A stretch of 64,000 nt of DNA, from the NCBI RefSeq assembly GCF_017874415.1, contig NZ_JAGGLM010000001.1:248001-312000 (forward strand), given 5' to 3'. Below the pieces are notes generated by a model that saw nothing but the letters and a program-made list of their open reading frames with translations, was not told the DNA's origin and searched no databases. This DNA comes from Clostridium algifaecis. GTDB lineage: Bacteria > Bacillota > Clostridia > Clostridiales > Clostridiaceae. Position numbers and translations under genes: made by a program. Of the stretch, positions 1 to 9,900 are shown in pieces (position 1 is the first letter of the stretch; each line of letters opens with the position of its first letter).

Positions 1-1
1 A

Positions 2-205
2 ATCGGAAATTCAATAAAATTTCCAGGGAAACTACTTGATCCAACCTCTACTCTTACAAGCATATTGACTATGGATATGGGAAATACCGTATCAGGTACT
101 GCGTGGAATGATGCACTGTGGTCCTTAGCATTATTATTACTTATAATATCCTTTATATTTATTATTATAATAAGAATTATCGGAAAAAGGAGTGAAGTTA
201 GATAA
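2..205 (+). CDS. pstC: Phosphate ABC transporter permease PstC (3' end only)
   Basis: Only the C-terminal 67 codons are present; the gene begins before the window. The reading frame starts at base 2 and ends in TAA at 203-205, whose last base is the first base of the pstA start (TAATG overlap). The visible part has an extracytoplasmic-type stretch with GNTVSGTAWNDALW, then one strongly hydrophobic segment (LALLLLIISFIFIIIII) and a short basic tail, as at the end of PstC. The identification rests mainly on position directly before pstA-pstB-phoU. PstC and PstA together form the membrane channel for high-affinity phosphate uptake. Translation is probably coupled to pstA. Confidence 0.85.
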   Translation: MGNSIKFPGKLLDPTSTLTSILTMDMGNTVSGTAWNDALWSLALLLLIISFIFIIIIRIIGKRSEVR

Positions 206-1092
206 TGAATGCTAAAATTAAAGATAGAATATGGACTATGGTTTTGTATGGAATATCTGGATTTGTAATAGTACTTTTAGTAGCTTTAATATCATATATA
301 CTTATAAAAGGAAATGGATTTTATAAACCATCTTTTTTATTTGGAAATGCCAAATTTGCACAAGCTGGAGGTGGAATTGGACCTCAACTTTTTAATTCTT
401 TCTATATGCTTGTTGTTGCTCTTGTTATAAGTGTCCCTTTTGGAGTAGGAGCTGGAATATATTTATCTGAATATGCAAAAGAAGGAATATTATTAAGTAT
501 AATAAGATTATGCATAGAAACTATGGCATCACTTCCATCCATAGTAGTTGGATTATTTGGATTATTGATATTTGTAAGTATGACGAATTGGGGATTTACA
601 CTATTTGCAGGAGCATTATCCATATCTGTACTCAATCTTCCAGCACTTACAAGGGTAAGTGAAAATGCTATAAGTGATGCATCTAAATCAGTGAAAGAAG
701 CAAGTCTTGGACTTGGAGCTACAAGATGGCAGACTATATCGAAAATAGTGCTTCCATCAGCTATACCACAAATTTTAACAGGAATAATACTTGCTGCCGG
801 AAGAATATTTGGAGAAGCAGCAGCACTTTTATATACAGCTGGTATGAGTGCGCCAAAGCTTGATTTTACAACTGTTAGTCTTTCAAATAGTGCCTCACCA
901 TTTAGCTTATTTAGACCGGCAGAAACTTTAGCAGTATATATATGGAAGCTTAATTCAGAAGGTATGGTACCAGATGCTGCACAAATTGCAAACAAATCAT
1001 CAGCAGTATTAATTGTAATGGTACTTTTATTTAATGTTTTAGCTAGAATATTGGGAAAGAGAATATATGAGTCCTATACTGGTAAGAAATAA
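205..1092 (+). CDS. pstA: Phosphate ABC transporter permease PstA
   Basis: A 295-residue inner-membrane permease with about six hydrophobic segments, the usual size for PstA. An EAA-loop ([16 protein letters not shown], residues 165-180) is the cytoplasmic contact site for the ATPase PstB. It pairs with PstC to form the phosphate channel fed by the extracellular binding protein PstS, whose gene must lie upstream of the window. The start overlaps the pstC stop by one base, so the two are probably translationally coupled. pstB follows 10 bases after the stop. No truncation or unusual residue is seen. Confidence 0.95.
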   Translation: MNAKIKDRIWTMVLYGISGFVIVLLVALISYILIKGNGFYKPSFLFGNAKFAQAGGGIGPQLFNSFYMLVVALVISVPFGVGAGIYLSEYAKEGILLSIIRLCIETMASLPSIVVGLFGLLIFVSMTNWGFTLFAGALSISVLNLPALTRVSENAISDASKSVKEASLGLGATRWQTISKIVLPSAIPQILTGIILAAGRIFGEAAALLYTAGMSAPKLDFTTVSLSNSASPFSLFRPAETLAVYIWKLNSEGMVPDAAQIANKSSAVLIVMVLLFNVLARILGKRIYESYTGKK

Positions 1093-1102
1093 GGAGGAAA
1101 CT

Positions 1103-1852
1103 ATGTATATAGTACAAACTAAGGATCTTGATTTATATTATGGAAAGGTTCAAGCATTGAAAAAAGTAAATTTAAATGTAGAAAAAAATTCTGTTACAGC
1201 ATTAATCGGACCTTCTGGGTGTGGTAAATCTACATTTTTAAGAACTATTAATAGAATGAATGATTTAATTAGTTCAGTAAAAATAGATGGAAAAGTATTT
1301 TTCGAAGAGAAAAATATATATGAGGATTATGATGTAATAGAACTCAGGAAAAGAATTGGAATGGTATTTCAAAGCCCAAATCCATTTCCAATGTCTATAT
1401 ATGACAATGTAGCTTATGGGCCAAGGATACATGGAATGAAAAATAAAAACAAACTGGATGAAATTGTTGAAAAAAGTTTAAAGGGTGCAGCTATATGGGA
1501 TGAAGTAAAGGACAGATTAAATAAAAGTGCACTTGGGCTTTCAGGTGGACAGCAGCAAAGAGTTTGTATAGCCAGAACATTAGCTGTAGAACCAGAAGTA
1601 CTTTTAATGGATGAACCAACCTCTGCCCTTGATCCTATATCAACTTTAAAAATAGAAGAACTTATGGATATATTAAAGAAAGAATATACCATAATAATAG
1701 TAACTCATAATATGCAGCAGGCAGCAAGAATATCTGATTATACCGCTTTTTTCCTTAATGGAGAAATAATTGAAGATGGAAAAACTGATGATATATTTTA
1801 TAAACCAAAGGACAAGAGAACAGAGGACTATATAACAGGAAGATTTGGTTAA
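1103..1852 (+). CDS. pstB: Phosphate ABC transporter ATPase PstB
   Basis: A 249-residue ATPase that powers PstCA phosphate import. It has Walker [10 protein letters not shown] (36-44), the Q-loop in [13 protein letters not shown], signature LSGGQQQR, Walker [12 protein letters not shown] and the switch histidine in [10 protein letters not shown]. The [17 protein letters not shown] segment is typical of PstB. I place the start at the ATG at 1103, just after AAGGAGG; a longer frame from 1067 would overlap pstA and lacks a ribosome binding site. It sits in the pstCAB-phoU operon. Confidence 0.96.
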   Translation: MYIVQTKDLDLYYGKVQALKKVNLNVEKNSVTALIGPSGCGKSTFLRTINRMNDLISSVKIDGKVFFEEKNIYEDYDVIELRKRIGMVFQSPNPFPMSIYDNVAYGPRIHGMKNKNKLDEIVEKSLKGAAIWDEVKDRLNKSALGLSGGQQQRVCIARTLAVEPEVLLMDEPTSALDPISTLKIEELMDILKKEYTIIIVTHNMQQAARISDYTAFFLNGEIIEDGKTDDIFYKPKDKRTEDYITGRFG

Positions 1853-1891
1853 TAATTGTAATGTTTTAAAATATGAATTAGAGGTGATATT

Positions 1892-2548
1892 ATGACAAGA
1901 ACAGGTTTTGATTATGCATTAGAGGAAATGCATAATGATGTTTTGAGAATGGGGAGCATAGTGGAAAAACAAATTCATAAATGTGTAGAATCACTGGTGA
2001 AACAGGACTCAAAATTAGCAAATGAAACTATAAAGGATGATGATCTGGTTGACAATCTACAGAAGGAAATCGATGATAAATGTATAAAGTTGACAGGCAA
2101 GGAACAACCGCTTGCTATAGACTTAAGAACTATATTTATTACAACTAAATTGATAACAGATCTTGAAAGAATGGCAGATCATGCTGTAGATATTGCGAAA
2201 GTGACTTTGAGACTGGAAAATGAAAAATATGTCAAAGAATTGACAGATATATCGGATATGTCGGAATTAGTAAATAATATGATAAAAAAGGCACTTGATG
2301 CATATGTATCGATGAATGTGGAAGAAGCCTATAAAGCCTGTGAAATAGATGATGAAATAGATGGCAAATATAAAAATATATTTTCAAATATACTGGAAAT
2401 CATGGTACAGGATCATAAAAAAGTAGCCCAAATGACGCAACTTTTATTTGTATGTAAGTATTTAGAGAGAATAGCAGATCATGTAACTAATATATGTGAG
2501 GAAACTATATATCTGGTTACAGGAGAACAGAAAGACTTAAATGAATAA
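1892..2548 (+). CDS. phoU: Phosphate signalling/transport regulator PhoU
   Basis: A 218-residue all-helical protein made of two PhoU repeats, each with acidic metal-binding motifs (DLERMADHAVDIAK in the first, YLERIADHVTNICEE in the second). In characterised bacteria PhoU restrains Pst uptake and passes the phosphate status to the PhoR kinase. It is the last gene of the pst operon, 39 bases after pstB, with AGAGGTGA before the ATG, and is followed by a hairpin terminator. Length and motifs are normal. The PhoR/PhoB genes are not in this window. Confidence 0.95.
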   Translation: MTRTGFDYALEEMHNDVLRMGSIVEKQIHKCVESLVKQDSKLANETIKDDDLVDNLQKEIDDKCIKLTGKEQPLAIDLRTIFITTKLITDLERMADHAVDIAKVTLRLENEKYVKELTDISDMSELVNNMIKKALDAYVSMNVEEAYKACEIDDEIDGKYKNIFSNILEIMVQDHKKVAQMTQLLFVCKYLERIADHVTNICEETIYLVTGEQKDLNE

Positions 2549-2594
2549 TAATGTAAAAAAATAAGCTTTTTTGAAAATAATATATATTTTTATG

Positions 2595-2633
2595 AAAAAA
2601 ATCTTTATATTTAGTTTATGAAGATTTTTTTAT
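2595..2633 (+). terminator. Terminator after phoU
   Basis: Arms AAAAAATCTT and AAGATTTTTT enclose a loop of about 16 bases and run into a T tract. It lies between the pst operon and the DUF47-pit pair and should end pst transcription. The stem is AT-rich, so termination may be partial. Confidence 0.6.
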
Positions 2634-2652
2634 TTTATTATTGTTAAGTTTA

Positions 2653-2661
2653 TGTTATACT
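2653..2661 (+). promoter_or_regulatory. Extended -10 promoter candidate for DUF47-pit
   Basis: TGTTATACT fits an extended -10 (TGn plus TATACT) about 44 bases before the DUF47 start and just after the phoU terminator. No good -35 is seen. No direct evidence of transcription. Confidence 0.35.
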
Positions 2662-2704
2662 TTATACGGTCGAAGATATGCTTTCAATAATTAGGAGGGA
2701 TATA

Positions 2705-3328
2705 ATGTTTAGTTTTACGCCAAAAGAAGACAAGTTTTATGAATTCTTTAAAGAAAGTGCTAATATAGCTTATAAGGCGGCTAATTTATTAGTAGAATTT
2801 TTAGATGATCTTGAAAACTCAGAAGAAAATATAAAAAAAATAAAGGCCGTAGAACATGAAGGAGATAAAATACAGCATGAGATATTGAAAGAGTTGAATA
2901 AAACATTCATTACTCCATTTGATAGGGAAGATATTTATCTTATAGCATCAGATATGGATGACATTATTGATTTTATAGAATCAACTGCCAGTAGGTTTAT
3001 AATGTTAAATGTGAATTCTTGTGAAGATGAAGCTAAAAATCTATGTAAAATGATTTTGAATTCCTGTACGCAAATAATAATTATAATGAAAGAGTTAAAA
3101 AATATGAAGACAAGTAAGGAACTTCCGCAAAAAATAATAGAAGTAAACAGAATAGAAGAAGAAGGAGATATAATATCACGAGAAGCCATAAAGAAAATAT
3201 TCAGAAGTAATATGGAAGTTATAAATGTTATAAAATGGAGAGAAATATATCAATATCTCGAAGATACTTTAGATTCTTGTGAAGATTTGGCTAATGTCGT
3301 TGAAGGAGTAGTAATGAAAAATGCTTAG
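2705..3328 (+). CDS. DUF47 (PhoU-like) protein, partner of Pit
   Basis: A 207-residue helical protein of the DUF47/PhoU-like family. It carries two acidic EExGD-type motifs (KAVEHEGDKIQHEI and NRIEEEGDIISREA), which resemble PhoU metal-binding sites. Genes of this family are commonly paired with Pit phosphate carriers and are thought to regulate them. Here the pit start lies inside its last codons (8-base overlap), so coupling is likely. I chose the ATG at 2705 behind TAGGAGGG; the frame is open further upstream to 2678 but has no ribosome binding site there. Exact function is inferred from context. Confidence 0.85.
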   Translation: MFSFTPKEDKFYEFFKESANIAYKAANLLVEFLDDLENSEENIKKIKAVEHEGDKIQHEILKELNKTFITPFDREDIYLIASDMDDIIDFIESTASRFIMLNVNSCEDEAKNLCKMILNSCTQIIIIMKELKNMKTSKELPQKIIEVNRIEEEGDIISREAIKKIFRSNMEVINVIKWREIYQYLEDTLDSCEDLANVVEGVVMKNA

Positions 3329-4319
3329 TAGTACTTTATTTATAACTATTTTAATAGTGGTAATTGCAGTAATATTTGATGTTATTAATGGCTTTCATGA
3401 CAGTGCCAATGCTATAGCCTGTGCTGTATCTACAAGGTCACTATCATTAAAACAAGCCGTGGTAATTTCGGCGGCCTTAAATTTTGCGGGTGCTTTTTTG
3501 AGCGTAAAGGTTGCAGAAACTGTAGGAAACGGTATAGTACATCCTAATGATGTAACTCAAAAAGTAATTATAGCAGCATTAATTGGAGCTATAATATGGA
3601 ATTTAATAACCTGGTATTTTGGAATACCAAGTAGTTCTTCACATGCCCTTATAGGAGGACTGATAGGATCAGCTATTATGTATAAGGGTACATTTCTAAT
3701 TGTTAATTGGTCAAGTCTTTTTTGGAAAGTTATTTTGTGGCTTATACTATCGCCTATAATAGGATTTATAGTAGGATTTATTTTTATGAACATAATAAAG
3801 TTATTTCTGACGAATACAAGACCATCTACTGTAACAAAGATATTTTCAAAAGCTGAAATTTTTTCTACAATGTTTTTGGCATTAAATCACGGTGAAAATG
3901 ATGCCCAAAAAACTATGGGAGTTATAACAATGACGCTTATGAGTGCTGGATTTATAAAAGAATTTTCAGTGCCAATATGGGTAAAAATAACATGTGCGCT
4001 TGCTATGGCGCTTGGAACCGCCCTTGGAGGGAAAAGGATAATTAAAACCATGGGATCTAAAATGGCTAAAATAGTGCCTGTAAGTGGTTTCGCAGCTGAA
4101 ATGGGTTCATCTGCTGTAATATTTACAGCTACTATGTTTAAGGCACCTGTAAGTACAACTCATATAATAACAACCTGTATAATGGGAGTTGGATCTTCTA
4201 AAAGATTTTCAGCTGTAAGATGGAGTGTAGTAAAGGACATAGTTCTTACATGGATTATTACCATACCAGGATGTGCTGCTATTTCTGCCGTGGTCATATA
4301 TATACTTAATCTTATATAA
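3321..4319 (+). CDS. pit: Low-affinity inorganic phosphate transporter, PiT family
   Basis: A 332-residue membrane carrier with about ten hydrophobic segments. Both PiT signatures are present: DVINGFHDSANAIACAVSTR (residues 20-39) and ALNHGENDAQKTMG (about 187-200). Family members move metal-phosphate or phosphate with cations. It overlaps the DUF47 gene by 8 bases and ends at a strong terminator. A constitutive low-affinity carrier directly beside the high-affinity Pst system lets the cell use both uptake modes. The substrate is inferred from the family; some PiT relatives carry sulfate. Confidence 0.93.
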   Translation: MLSSTLFITILIVVIAVIFDVINGFHDSANAIACAVSTRSLSLKQAVVISAALNFAGAFLSVKVAETVGNGIVHPNDVTQKVIIAALIGAIIWNLITWYFGIPSSSSHALIGGLIGSAIMYKGTFLIVNWSSLFWKVILWLILSPIIGFIVGFIFMNIIKLFLTNTRPSTVTKIFSKAEIFSTMFLALNHGENDAQKTMGVITMTLMSAGFIKEFSVPIWVKITCALAMALGTALGGKRIIKTMGSKMAKIVPVSGFAAEMGSSAVIFTATMFKAPVSTTHIITTCIMGVGSSKRFSAVRWSVVKDIVLTWIITIPGCAAISAVVIYILNLI

Positions 4320-4352
4320 ATTTTCTACATATTTTAAATTCTATGATTTTAC

Positions 4353-4392
4353 ATGACTTTTGCGGATATATTAGTAAAGCAAAAGTCATTTT
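4353..4392 (+). terminator. Terminator after pit
   Basis: ATGACTTTTGC pairs perfectly with GCAAAAGTCAT around a 15-base loop, followed by TTTTT. It separates the phosphate genes from the DUF512-der group. Confidence 0.75.
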
Positions 4393-4438
4393 TGGTATAT
4401 GCAAAATTATTTTATGTAAAAAGCTTACATCTATTAAG

Positions 4439-4467
4439 TTGACTAAATAAATATATTAATGTATATT
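4439..4467 (+). promoter_or_regulatory. SigA-type promoter upstream of the DUF512 gene
   Basis: TTGACT and TATATT are separated by 17 bases, 44 bases before the DUF512 start and downstream of the pit terminator. It would transcribe the DUF512-der-gpsA group. Confidence 0.55.
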
Positions 4468-4510
4468 CTAAGAGTATATGATTTATATATTAAAATTGGG
4501 AGTTTTTTAG

Positions 4511-5845
4511 ATGAAAAATGAAATATCAATAGTGAATCCTGGAAGTATTGCAGAAGAAATGGATATAGAAGCAGGTGACAAACTTCTCAGTATTAATGGA
4601 AAAAAGATTAATGACATTATAGACTACAAATTTTTAATAAGTGACAATTATGTTGTAGTTGAAATAGAGAAAAAAAATGATGAAATATGGGAGCTTGAAA
4701 TAGAAAAAGAATATGATGAAGACCTTGGAGTAGAGTTTAAAGACTTTATTCTTGACAAACCTAAGAGCTGTCATAACAAATGTATATTTTGTTTCATAGA
4801 TCAACTTCCGAAAGGTATGAGAAAGACACTTTATTTTAAAGATGATGACTCAAGGCTGGCTTTCCTTCAGGGAAACTTTGTGACTCTCACAAATATGAGT
4901 GAAAATGATATAGATAGAATAATTCAATATAAAATAAGTCCTATAAATGTATCAGTTCATACTACAAATCCAGAACTTAGAATAAAGATGATTCACAATA
5001 GATTTGCAGGGAATTTATATGATAGATTAAAGAAACTGACAGGTTCAGGCATAAAAATAAATTGTCAGATAGTATTGTGCCCTGGTATAAATGATAATTA
5101 TGAGCTGGAAAAAACTATTGAGGATTTATATAAATTATATCCTCAAATTGAAAATGTAGCTGTAGTACCTGTAGGAATTACAAAATATAGAGATGGGCTA
5201 TTTGATTTAAAATTATATGACAAATTTTCTGCGGCAGAGCAATTAGATAGAATGAAAAAACTTCAAGATAGATATTTAGCTGAAATAGGCAAACCTTTTG
5301 TCAGAATGTCAGATGAATTTTATGTCTTGTCTGGAAGAGATGTACCTGAAACTGAGTTCTATGATAATTTTAAACAGCTTGAAGATGGAGTTGGAATGAT
5401 AAGGCTTTTTAGAAATAATATTAAAAATAATCTAAGTAAGTTAAATGGAAAATTAAAAGGCTCCTTTACTTTAATCACAGGAAAGTCTGCTTGTTTTGAA
5501 ATCAAGAAAGCTGCAGATAAAATTATGCAGGTAAACAAAAATATAAATGTAGATGTTATTGGAATAGTGAATAATTTTTTTGGAAATACAATAACTGTAG
5601 CAGGACTTATTACTGCCCATGATATCATAGATCAGTTAAAAAATAAAAAATTGGGCAAAAATATTATTATACCGGATTGTATGCTCAGAAAGGGATATGA
5701 AATTTCTTCATCTAAAAGTAGAATATTTTTAGATGATGTGACTGTAGAAAAATTGGAAAGTAAATTAAATAGTAATATATCCATATGCAATTATAGTGGA
5801 GAAGATTTGATAGATATTATAATAAAAAATTGTGATATAGAGTAA
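4511..5845 (+). CDS. DUF512 protein with PDZ-like and radical-SAM-like domains
   Basis: A 444-residue cytoplasmic protein. Residues 1-50 look like a degenerate PDZ domain (PGSIAEEMDIEAGDKLLSINGK). A cysteine triad follows: C87, C91 and C94 in SCHNKCIFCFIDQLPKGMR, the CxxxCxxC spacing of radical SAM iron-sulfur enzymes. The C-terminal third is the DUF512 domain (TLITGKSACFEIKKAAD onward). The family is widespread in clostridia and cyanobacteria, usually beside der; its reaction is unknown to me. Der starts 15 bases downstream. The ATG at 4511 follows GGGAG. Confidence 0.85.
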   Translation: MKNEISIVNPGSIAEEMDIEAGDKLLSINGKKINDIIDYKFLISDNYVVVEIEKKNDEIWELEIEKEYDEDLGVEFKDFILDKPKSCHNKCIFCFIDQLPKGMRKTLYFKDDDSRLAFLQGNFVTLTNMSENDIDRIIQYKISPINVSVHTTNPELRIKMIHNRFAGNLYDRLKKLTGSGIKINCQIVLCPGINDNYELEKTIEDLYKLYPQIENVAVVPVGITKYRDGLFDLKLYDKFSAAEQLDRMKKLQDRYLAEIGKPFVRMSDEFYVLSGRDVPETEFYDNFKQLEDGVGMIRLFRNNIKNNLSKLNGKLKGSFTLITGKSACFEIKKAADKIMQVNKNINVDVIGIVNNFFGNTITVAGLITAHDIIDQLKNKKLGKNIIIPDCMLRKGYEISSSKSRIFLDDVTVEKLESKLNSNISICNYSGEDLIDIIIKNCDIE

Positions 5846-5860
5846 ACAAGGAGGAAGAAC

Positions 5861-7177
5861 ATGGCAAAACCAATAGTAGCTATAGTAGGCAGGCCTAATG
5901 TTGGAAAGTCTACTTTATTTAATAAATTAGCAGGAAAGAGAATATCTATAGTGGAGGATACACCTGGAGTTACGAGAGATAGAGTATATGCAGAGGCAGA
6001 GTGGCTAAAATATAATTTTACAATAATAGATACAGGTGGTATTGAACCTGAAAATAGTGATATTATTATATCTCAGATGAGAAGGCAGGCACAGATAGCT
6101 ATAGAAACTGCAAACGTAATAATATTTATAGTAGATGGACGTGAAGGCCTTACAGATGCCGATAATGAAGTAGCACAGATGCTTAGAAAAAGTGGAAAAC
6201 CAATAGTGCTTGCAGTCAACAAGATAGATAATTTAAAATTTGAAAATAATACTTATGAATTTTACAATTTAGGTATAGGAGATCCTATAGCTATTTCAGC
6301 ATCACAGGGTTTAGCACTAGGAGATATGTTGGATGAAGTAATTAAACATTTTGAAGATGACGAAATTAATTCAAAAGATGATGATTATATAAAGATAGCC
6401 TTTATAGGAAAACCTAATGTAGGGAAATCTTCACTTATAAATAAATTACTTGGTGAAGAAAGGGTAATTGTTAGCAACATACCGGGGACAACAAGAGATG
6501 CCGTAGACAGTTATTTGCAAAGAGATGATGACAAGTTTGTATTAATAGATACAGCTGGTATTAGAAAGAAGAGTAAAGTAAAGGAAGAAATAGAAAGATA
6601 CAGTGTCATAAGGACGTATACAGCAGTAGAAAGGGCAGATGTCTGTATTTTATTATTAGATGCTACTTATGATATAAGCGATCAGGATGAAAAGATAATA
6701 GGATATGCCCATGAACTCAATAAAGCTATAATGGTCATAGTTAATAAATGGGATCTGGTAGAGAAGGATACAAAAACTATGGATAAATTTAAAACAATGA
6801 TAGGCAGAAGTTTATCATTTATGTCTTATGCACCATATATATTTATATCGGCAAAAACAGGTCAGAGAGTTAATAGAGTACTGGATACTGTTAAAAAATG
6901 TTATGTTAATTATAACAAACGTGTTAAAACTGGAGTTTTAAATGATATTATAAATAAAGCTATTATGATGAAAGAACCTCCTATAGTAGGCCTCAAGAGA
7001 TTAAAAGTTTATTATGTTACAGAAGTTGCAGCACAACCTCCAACTTTTGTGTTTTTTGTAAATGATCCTGAATGTGTTCATTTTTCATATAAGAGATATC
7101 TTGAAAATCAAATTAGAGATAGTTTTGACTTTACAGGTACAGGTATAAAATTGGAGTTTAGGGAGAGGAAGGAATAA
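5861..7177 (+). CDS. der: Ribosome-assembly GTPase Der (EngA)
   Basis: A 438-residue GTPase with the tandem G domains unique to Der. The first has GRPNVGKST (10-18), DTGG (57-60) and NKID (120-123); the second has GKPNVGKSS (183-191), DTAG (230-233) and NKWD; a KH-like domain forms the C terminus. Der is needed for maturation of the 50S ribosomal subunit. The ATG follows AAGGAGGAAG and lies 15 bases after the DUF512 gene. gpsA starts one base after its stop, so the two are surely co-transcribed. Confidence 0.97.
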   Translation: MAKPIVAIVGRPNVGKSTLFNKLAGKRISIVEDTPGVTRDRVYAEAEWLKYNFTIIDTGGIEPENSDIIISQMRRQAQIAIETANVIIFIVDGREGLTDADNEVAQMLRKSGKPIVLAVNKIDNLKFENNTYEFYNLGIGDPIAISASQGLALGDMLDEVIKHFEDDEINSKDDDYIKIAFIGKPNVGKSSLINKLLGEERVIVSNIPGTTRDAVDSYLQRDDDKFVLIDTAGIRKKSKVKEEIERYSVIRTYTAVERADVCILLLDATYDISDQDEKIIGYAHELNKAIMVIVNKWDLVEKDTKTMDKFKTMIGRSLSFMSYAPYIFISAKTGQRVNRVLDTVKKCYVNYNKRVKTGVLNDIINKAIMMKEPPIVGLKRLKVYYVTEVAAQPPTFVFFVNDPECVHFSYKRYLENQIRDSFDFTGTGIKLEFRERKE

Positions 7178-7178
7178 A

Positions 7179-8177
7179 ATGAAATATGATATTTGTTTCT
7201 TAGGTGCAGGAAGTTTCGGGACTTCACTTTCTGTAATGTTAGCTTCTCATGGAAAAAAAATTATATTATGGGATAGAAATGAGGAACTAGTAAATAGCAT
7301 AAATTTAAAAAGGAAAAATTCCAGATACCTTAAAGAAGTGAATATTCCTAAACTGGTGGATGCATCATGTGATCTAGAATATGTTATTAAAGAAGCAGCA
7401 TATATAGTCATTTCAGTACCATCCCGTATTGTAAGGGATATGTGTAGAAAAATTAGTGACTTTAAACTAAATGACCGTGTGATTATAAACATAGCAAAGG
7501 GAATTGAAGAAGTAACAGGAAAGAGATTGTCAGAAGTTATACAGGAAGAGCTTCCGCATAATAAAGTGGTAGTATTGTCCGGGCCAAGTCATGCGGAGGA
7601 AGTGGCTAAGAATATACCAACTACAGTAGTTGCAGCTTCTGATGATATGGAAGCTGCTAAGAGTGTTCAAGATATGTTTATGACGGATAGATTTAGAGTT
7701 TATACTAATTCTGATGTTATAGGCGTTGAAATAGGAGGAGCTGTAAAGAATATAATTGCACTTGCTGCTGGCATATGTGATGGAATAGGATATGGTGATA
7801 ATTCAAAGGCAGCTCTAATGACAAGGGGAATAAATGAAATAACAAGAATAGGTATTAAACTTGGAGGAAAAAAGGAAACTTTTTCAGGGCTTACTGGAAT
7901 TGGAGATCTTATAGTTACCTGTACCAGCATGCACAGCAGAAACAGGAGAGCAGGAATACTCATAGGGCAGGGAAAATCAAAAGAAGAGGCAGTTAATGAA
8001 GTTGGAATGGTAGTTGAGGGAATATGGGCATGTAAGGCATTTTATGAACTTAAAAGTAAGCTTAAAGTTCAAATGCCTATAACTGATGCACTTTATAAAG
8101 TTCTCTTTGAAAACAAGGATGCAAGGCAGGCAGTATATGAACTTATGACAAGAGAGAAAAAAGATGAAAACAGCTGA
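7179..8177 (+). CDS. gpsA: NAD(P)-dependent glycerol-3-phosphate dehydrogenase
   Basis: A 332-residue enzyme that makes sn-glycerol 3-phosphate from dihydroxyacetone phosphate, the backbone for phospholipids. It has the dinucleotide-binding motif GAGSFG (9-14), the GPSHAEEVA segment and the catalytic/substrate region around [17 protein letters not shown]. It starts one base after der. In many Firmicutes plsY sits between der and gpsA; it is absent here. plsX is in this window at 37.3 kb. The gene is full length and without oddities. Confidence 0.97.
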   Translation: MKYDICFLGAGSFGTSLSVMLASHGKKIILWDRNEELVNSINLKRKNSRYLKEVNIPKLVDASCDLEYVIKEAAYIVISVPSRIVRDMCRKISDFKLNDRVIINIAKGIEEVTGKRLSEVIQEELPHNKVVVLSGPSHAEEVAKNIPTTVVAASDDMEAAKSVQDMFMTDRFRVYTNSDVIGVEIGGAVKNIIALAAGICDGIGYGDNSKAALMTRGINEITRIGIKLGGKKETFSGLTGIGDLIVTCTSMHSRNRRAGILIGQGKSKEEAVNEVGMVVEGIWACKAFYELKSKLKVQMPITDALYKVLFENKDARQAVYELMTREKKDENS

Positions 8178-8290
8178 ATGAAACAATCTAATTTTTAAAT
8201 ATATAAAAAAAATATATGATATGAGAATAATATCCCTTTTTTATAAATATATATATATTGTTAATATTAAGAATAATTAGGGGGTATACT

Positions 8291-9769
8291 TTGGATAACT
8301 TTGATATATATGAAGACATATCTGAAAGAACTCAAGGAGATATATACGTAGGAGTTGTAGGACCAGTCAGGACGGGAAAATCCACTTTTATAAAAAGATT
8401 TATGGAAATTATGGTACTTCCCAATATGGACAATTCTTATAAAAAACAGAGAGCTAAAGACGAATTACCTCAAAGTTCATCAGGAAAGTCAATTCATACT
8501 ACAGAACCTAAATTTATTCCCAATGAGGCTATAGAAATAAGCCTTAACGAGAATACCAAATTTAAAGTAAGGATGGTAGACTGTGTAGGTTACATTGTTA
8601 AGACAGCACTTGGATACATGGAGGGTGAAGAAGCTAAAATGGTAAGTACTCCATGGTATGATCATGAAATACCTTTTGAAGAAGCAGCTGAAATAGGAAC
8701 TAAGAAAGTAATAAACGAACATTCTACTATAGGACTTCTGATAACTACCGATGGATCTATAGCAGATATACCAAGAGATGATTATTTAGAACCTGAGTCA
8801 AGAGTTGTAGAAGAATTGAAATCTATAAATAAGCCTTTTATAATAGTACTTAATTCAAGACATCCATATGAGCCTGATACAATAGAAATTAAAAAATCTA
8901 TGGAGGAAAAGTATGATGTACCTGTACAGATAATGGATGTCCTTAATATGAAAGAAGAAGACATAACTAATGTATTCCAAAGAATTTTAAAAGAATTTCC
9001 TATAAAAGAAATAAATATTGATATACCGGAATGGATTGAAAAACTGGAATTATCACATTGGCTTAAAGTTGATTTTATAAATCTTGCAAAGGATATGTGC
9101 AAAAATATATATAAAGTACGTGATATAGATAAATCTATTGACGGATTTAGCGATGTAGAATTTATAGGAACAGCTTTAATTAAAGAGATAAACATGGGAG
9201 AAGGTACATCGAGAATTGAACTTAAACCTAAAAAAGATCTTTTTTATAAAATACTAAGTGAAGTTTGTTCGGAAGAAATTCAAGGTGAGAGTGATCTTTT
9301 GAAAGCAGTAACAAGTATGCACAGTGCTAAAGTAGAATATGACAAGATAGCAGATGCTCTTAAAGATGTAAAAGAAAATGGATATGGATTGGTTGCGCCA
9401 CAGCTATCTGAGATGAAATTGGAAGAGCCGCAGATAGTAAAACAAGGGAATAGATTCGGAATTAAATTAAAGGCGAGTGCACCATCACTTCATTTTATAA
9501 GGGCGGATATAGAAGCGGAAGTATCTCCTATAATGGGTACGGAAAGAGAAAGTGAAGAAATGCTTAAATCACTTCTTGAACAATTTGAAAGTGATCCATC
9601 GAAAATATGGCAAAGCAATATGTTTGGAAAATCTCTTGAAATACTTGTTAAGGAAGGACTTCAGAATAAATTATACAAAATGCCGGAGGATGTTCAAGTC
9701 AAAATACAAAAAACCCTTCAAAAAATAATAAATGAAGGCAACGGTGGTTTAATATGCATTATACTTTAG
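8291..9769 (+). CDS. spoIVA: Stage IV sporulation protein A (spore coat morphogenetic ATPase)
   Basis: SpoIVA polymerises with ATP on the forespore surface to form the basement layer of the coat, anchored by SpoVM, which is also in this window at 25149. The protein is 492 residues if it starts at the TTG at 8291, the same length as the Bacillus subtilis protein as I recall it. The N terminus DIYEDISERTQGDIYVGVVG leads into the P-loop GPVRTGKST (24-32). The TTG is preceded by AGGGGGT; a frame starting at 8258 has extra residues with no ribosome binding site. No convincing SigE promoter was found in the AT-rich leader. Confidence 0.96.
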   Translation: MDNFDIYEDISERTQGDIYVGVVGPVRTGKSTFIKRFMEIMVLPNMDNSYKKQRAKDELPQSSSGKSIHTTEPKFIPNEAIEISLNENTKFKVRMVDCVGYIVKTALGYMEGEEAKMVSTPWYDHEIPFEEAAEIGTKKVINEHSTIGLLITTDGSIADIPRDDYLEPESRVVEELKSINKPFIIVLNSRHPYEPDTIEIKKSMEEKYDVPVQIMDVLNMKEEDITNVFQRILKEFPIKEINIDIPEWIEKLELSHWLKVDFINLAKDMCKNIYKVRDIDKSIDGFSDVEFIGTALIKEINMGEGTSRIELKPKKDLFYKILSEVCSEEIQGESDLLKAVTSMHSAKVEYDKIADALKDVKENGYGLVAPQLSEMKLEEPQIVKQGNRFGIKLKASAPSLHFIRADIEAEVSPIMGTERESEEMLKSLLEQFESDPSKIWQSNMFGKSLEILVKEGLQNKLYKMPEDVQVKIQKTLQKIINEGNGGLICIIL

Positions 9770-9777
9770 GTATGTAA

Positions 9778-9829
9778 AATAAGGCTTTAAGTTAATTAAT
9801 TTAAAATGAGATTAACTTAAAGCCTTATT
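9778..9829 (+). terminator. Long hairpin after spoIVA
   Basis: A 19-bp perfect inverted repeat: left arm 9778-9796, right arm 9811-9829, with AAGGCTTTAAGTTAAT at its core and a 14-base loop. It lies 8 bases after the spoIVA stop. No pure T tract follows, so it may terminate weakly or act mainly to protect the 3' end. Confidence 0.65.
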
Positions 9830-9900
9830 ATATAACTAAAAATATCTTCTTTTAAACTTTTAGAAAAATATAGATATTTAAAGTAATTATGAGTATTTTA

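Noticed and set aside
402-995. Long minus-strand ORF of 197 codons inside pstA
   Set aside because: Antisense shadow of a well-supported gene; no ribosome binding site and no family features. The same holds for the other antisense frames, such as those inside spoIVA, priA, coaD, plsX, rbgA and codY.
8178-8290. SigE promoter for spoIVA (TAATATC plus TATATATT)
   Set aside because: Best -10 lacks the CATA start and needs 17-base spacing; the AT run gives many such partial matches.
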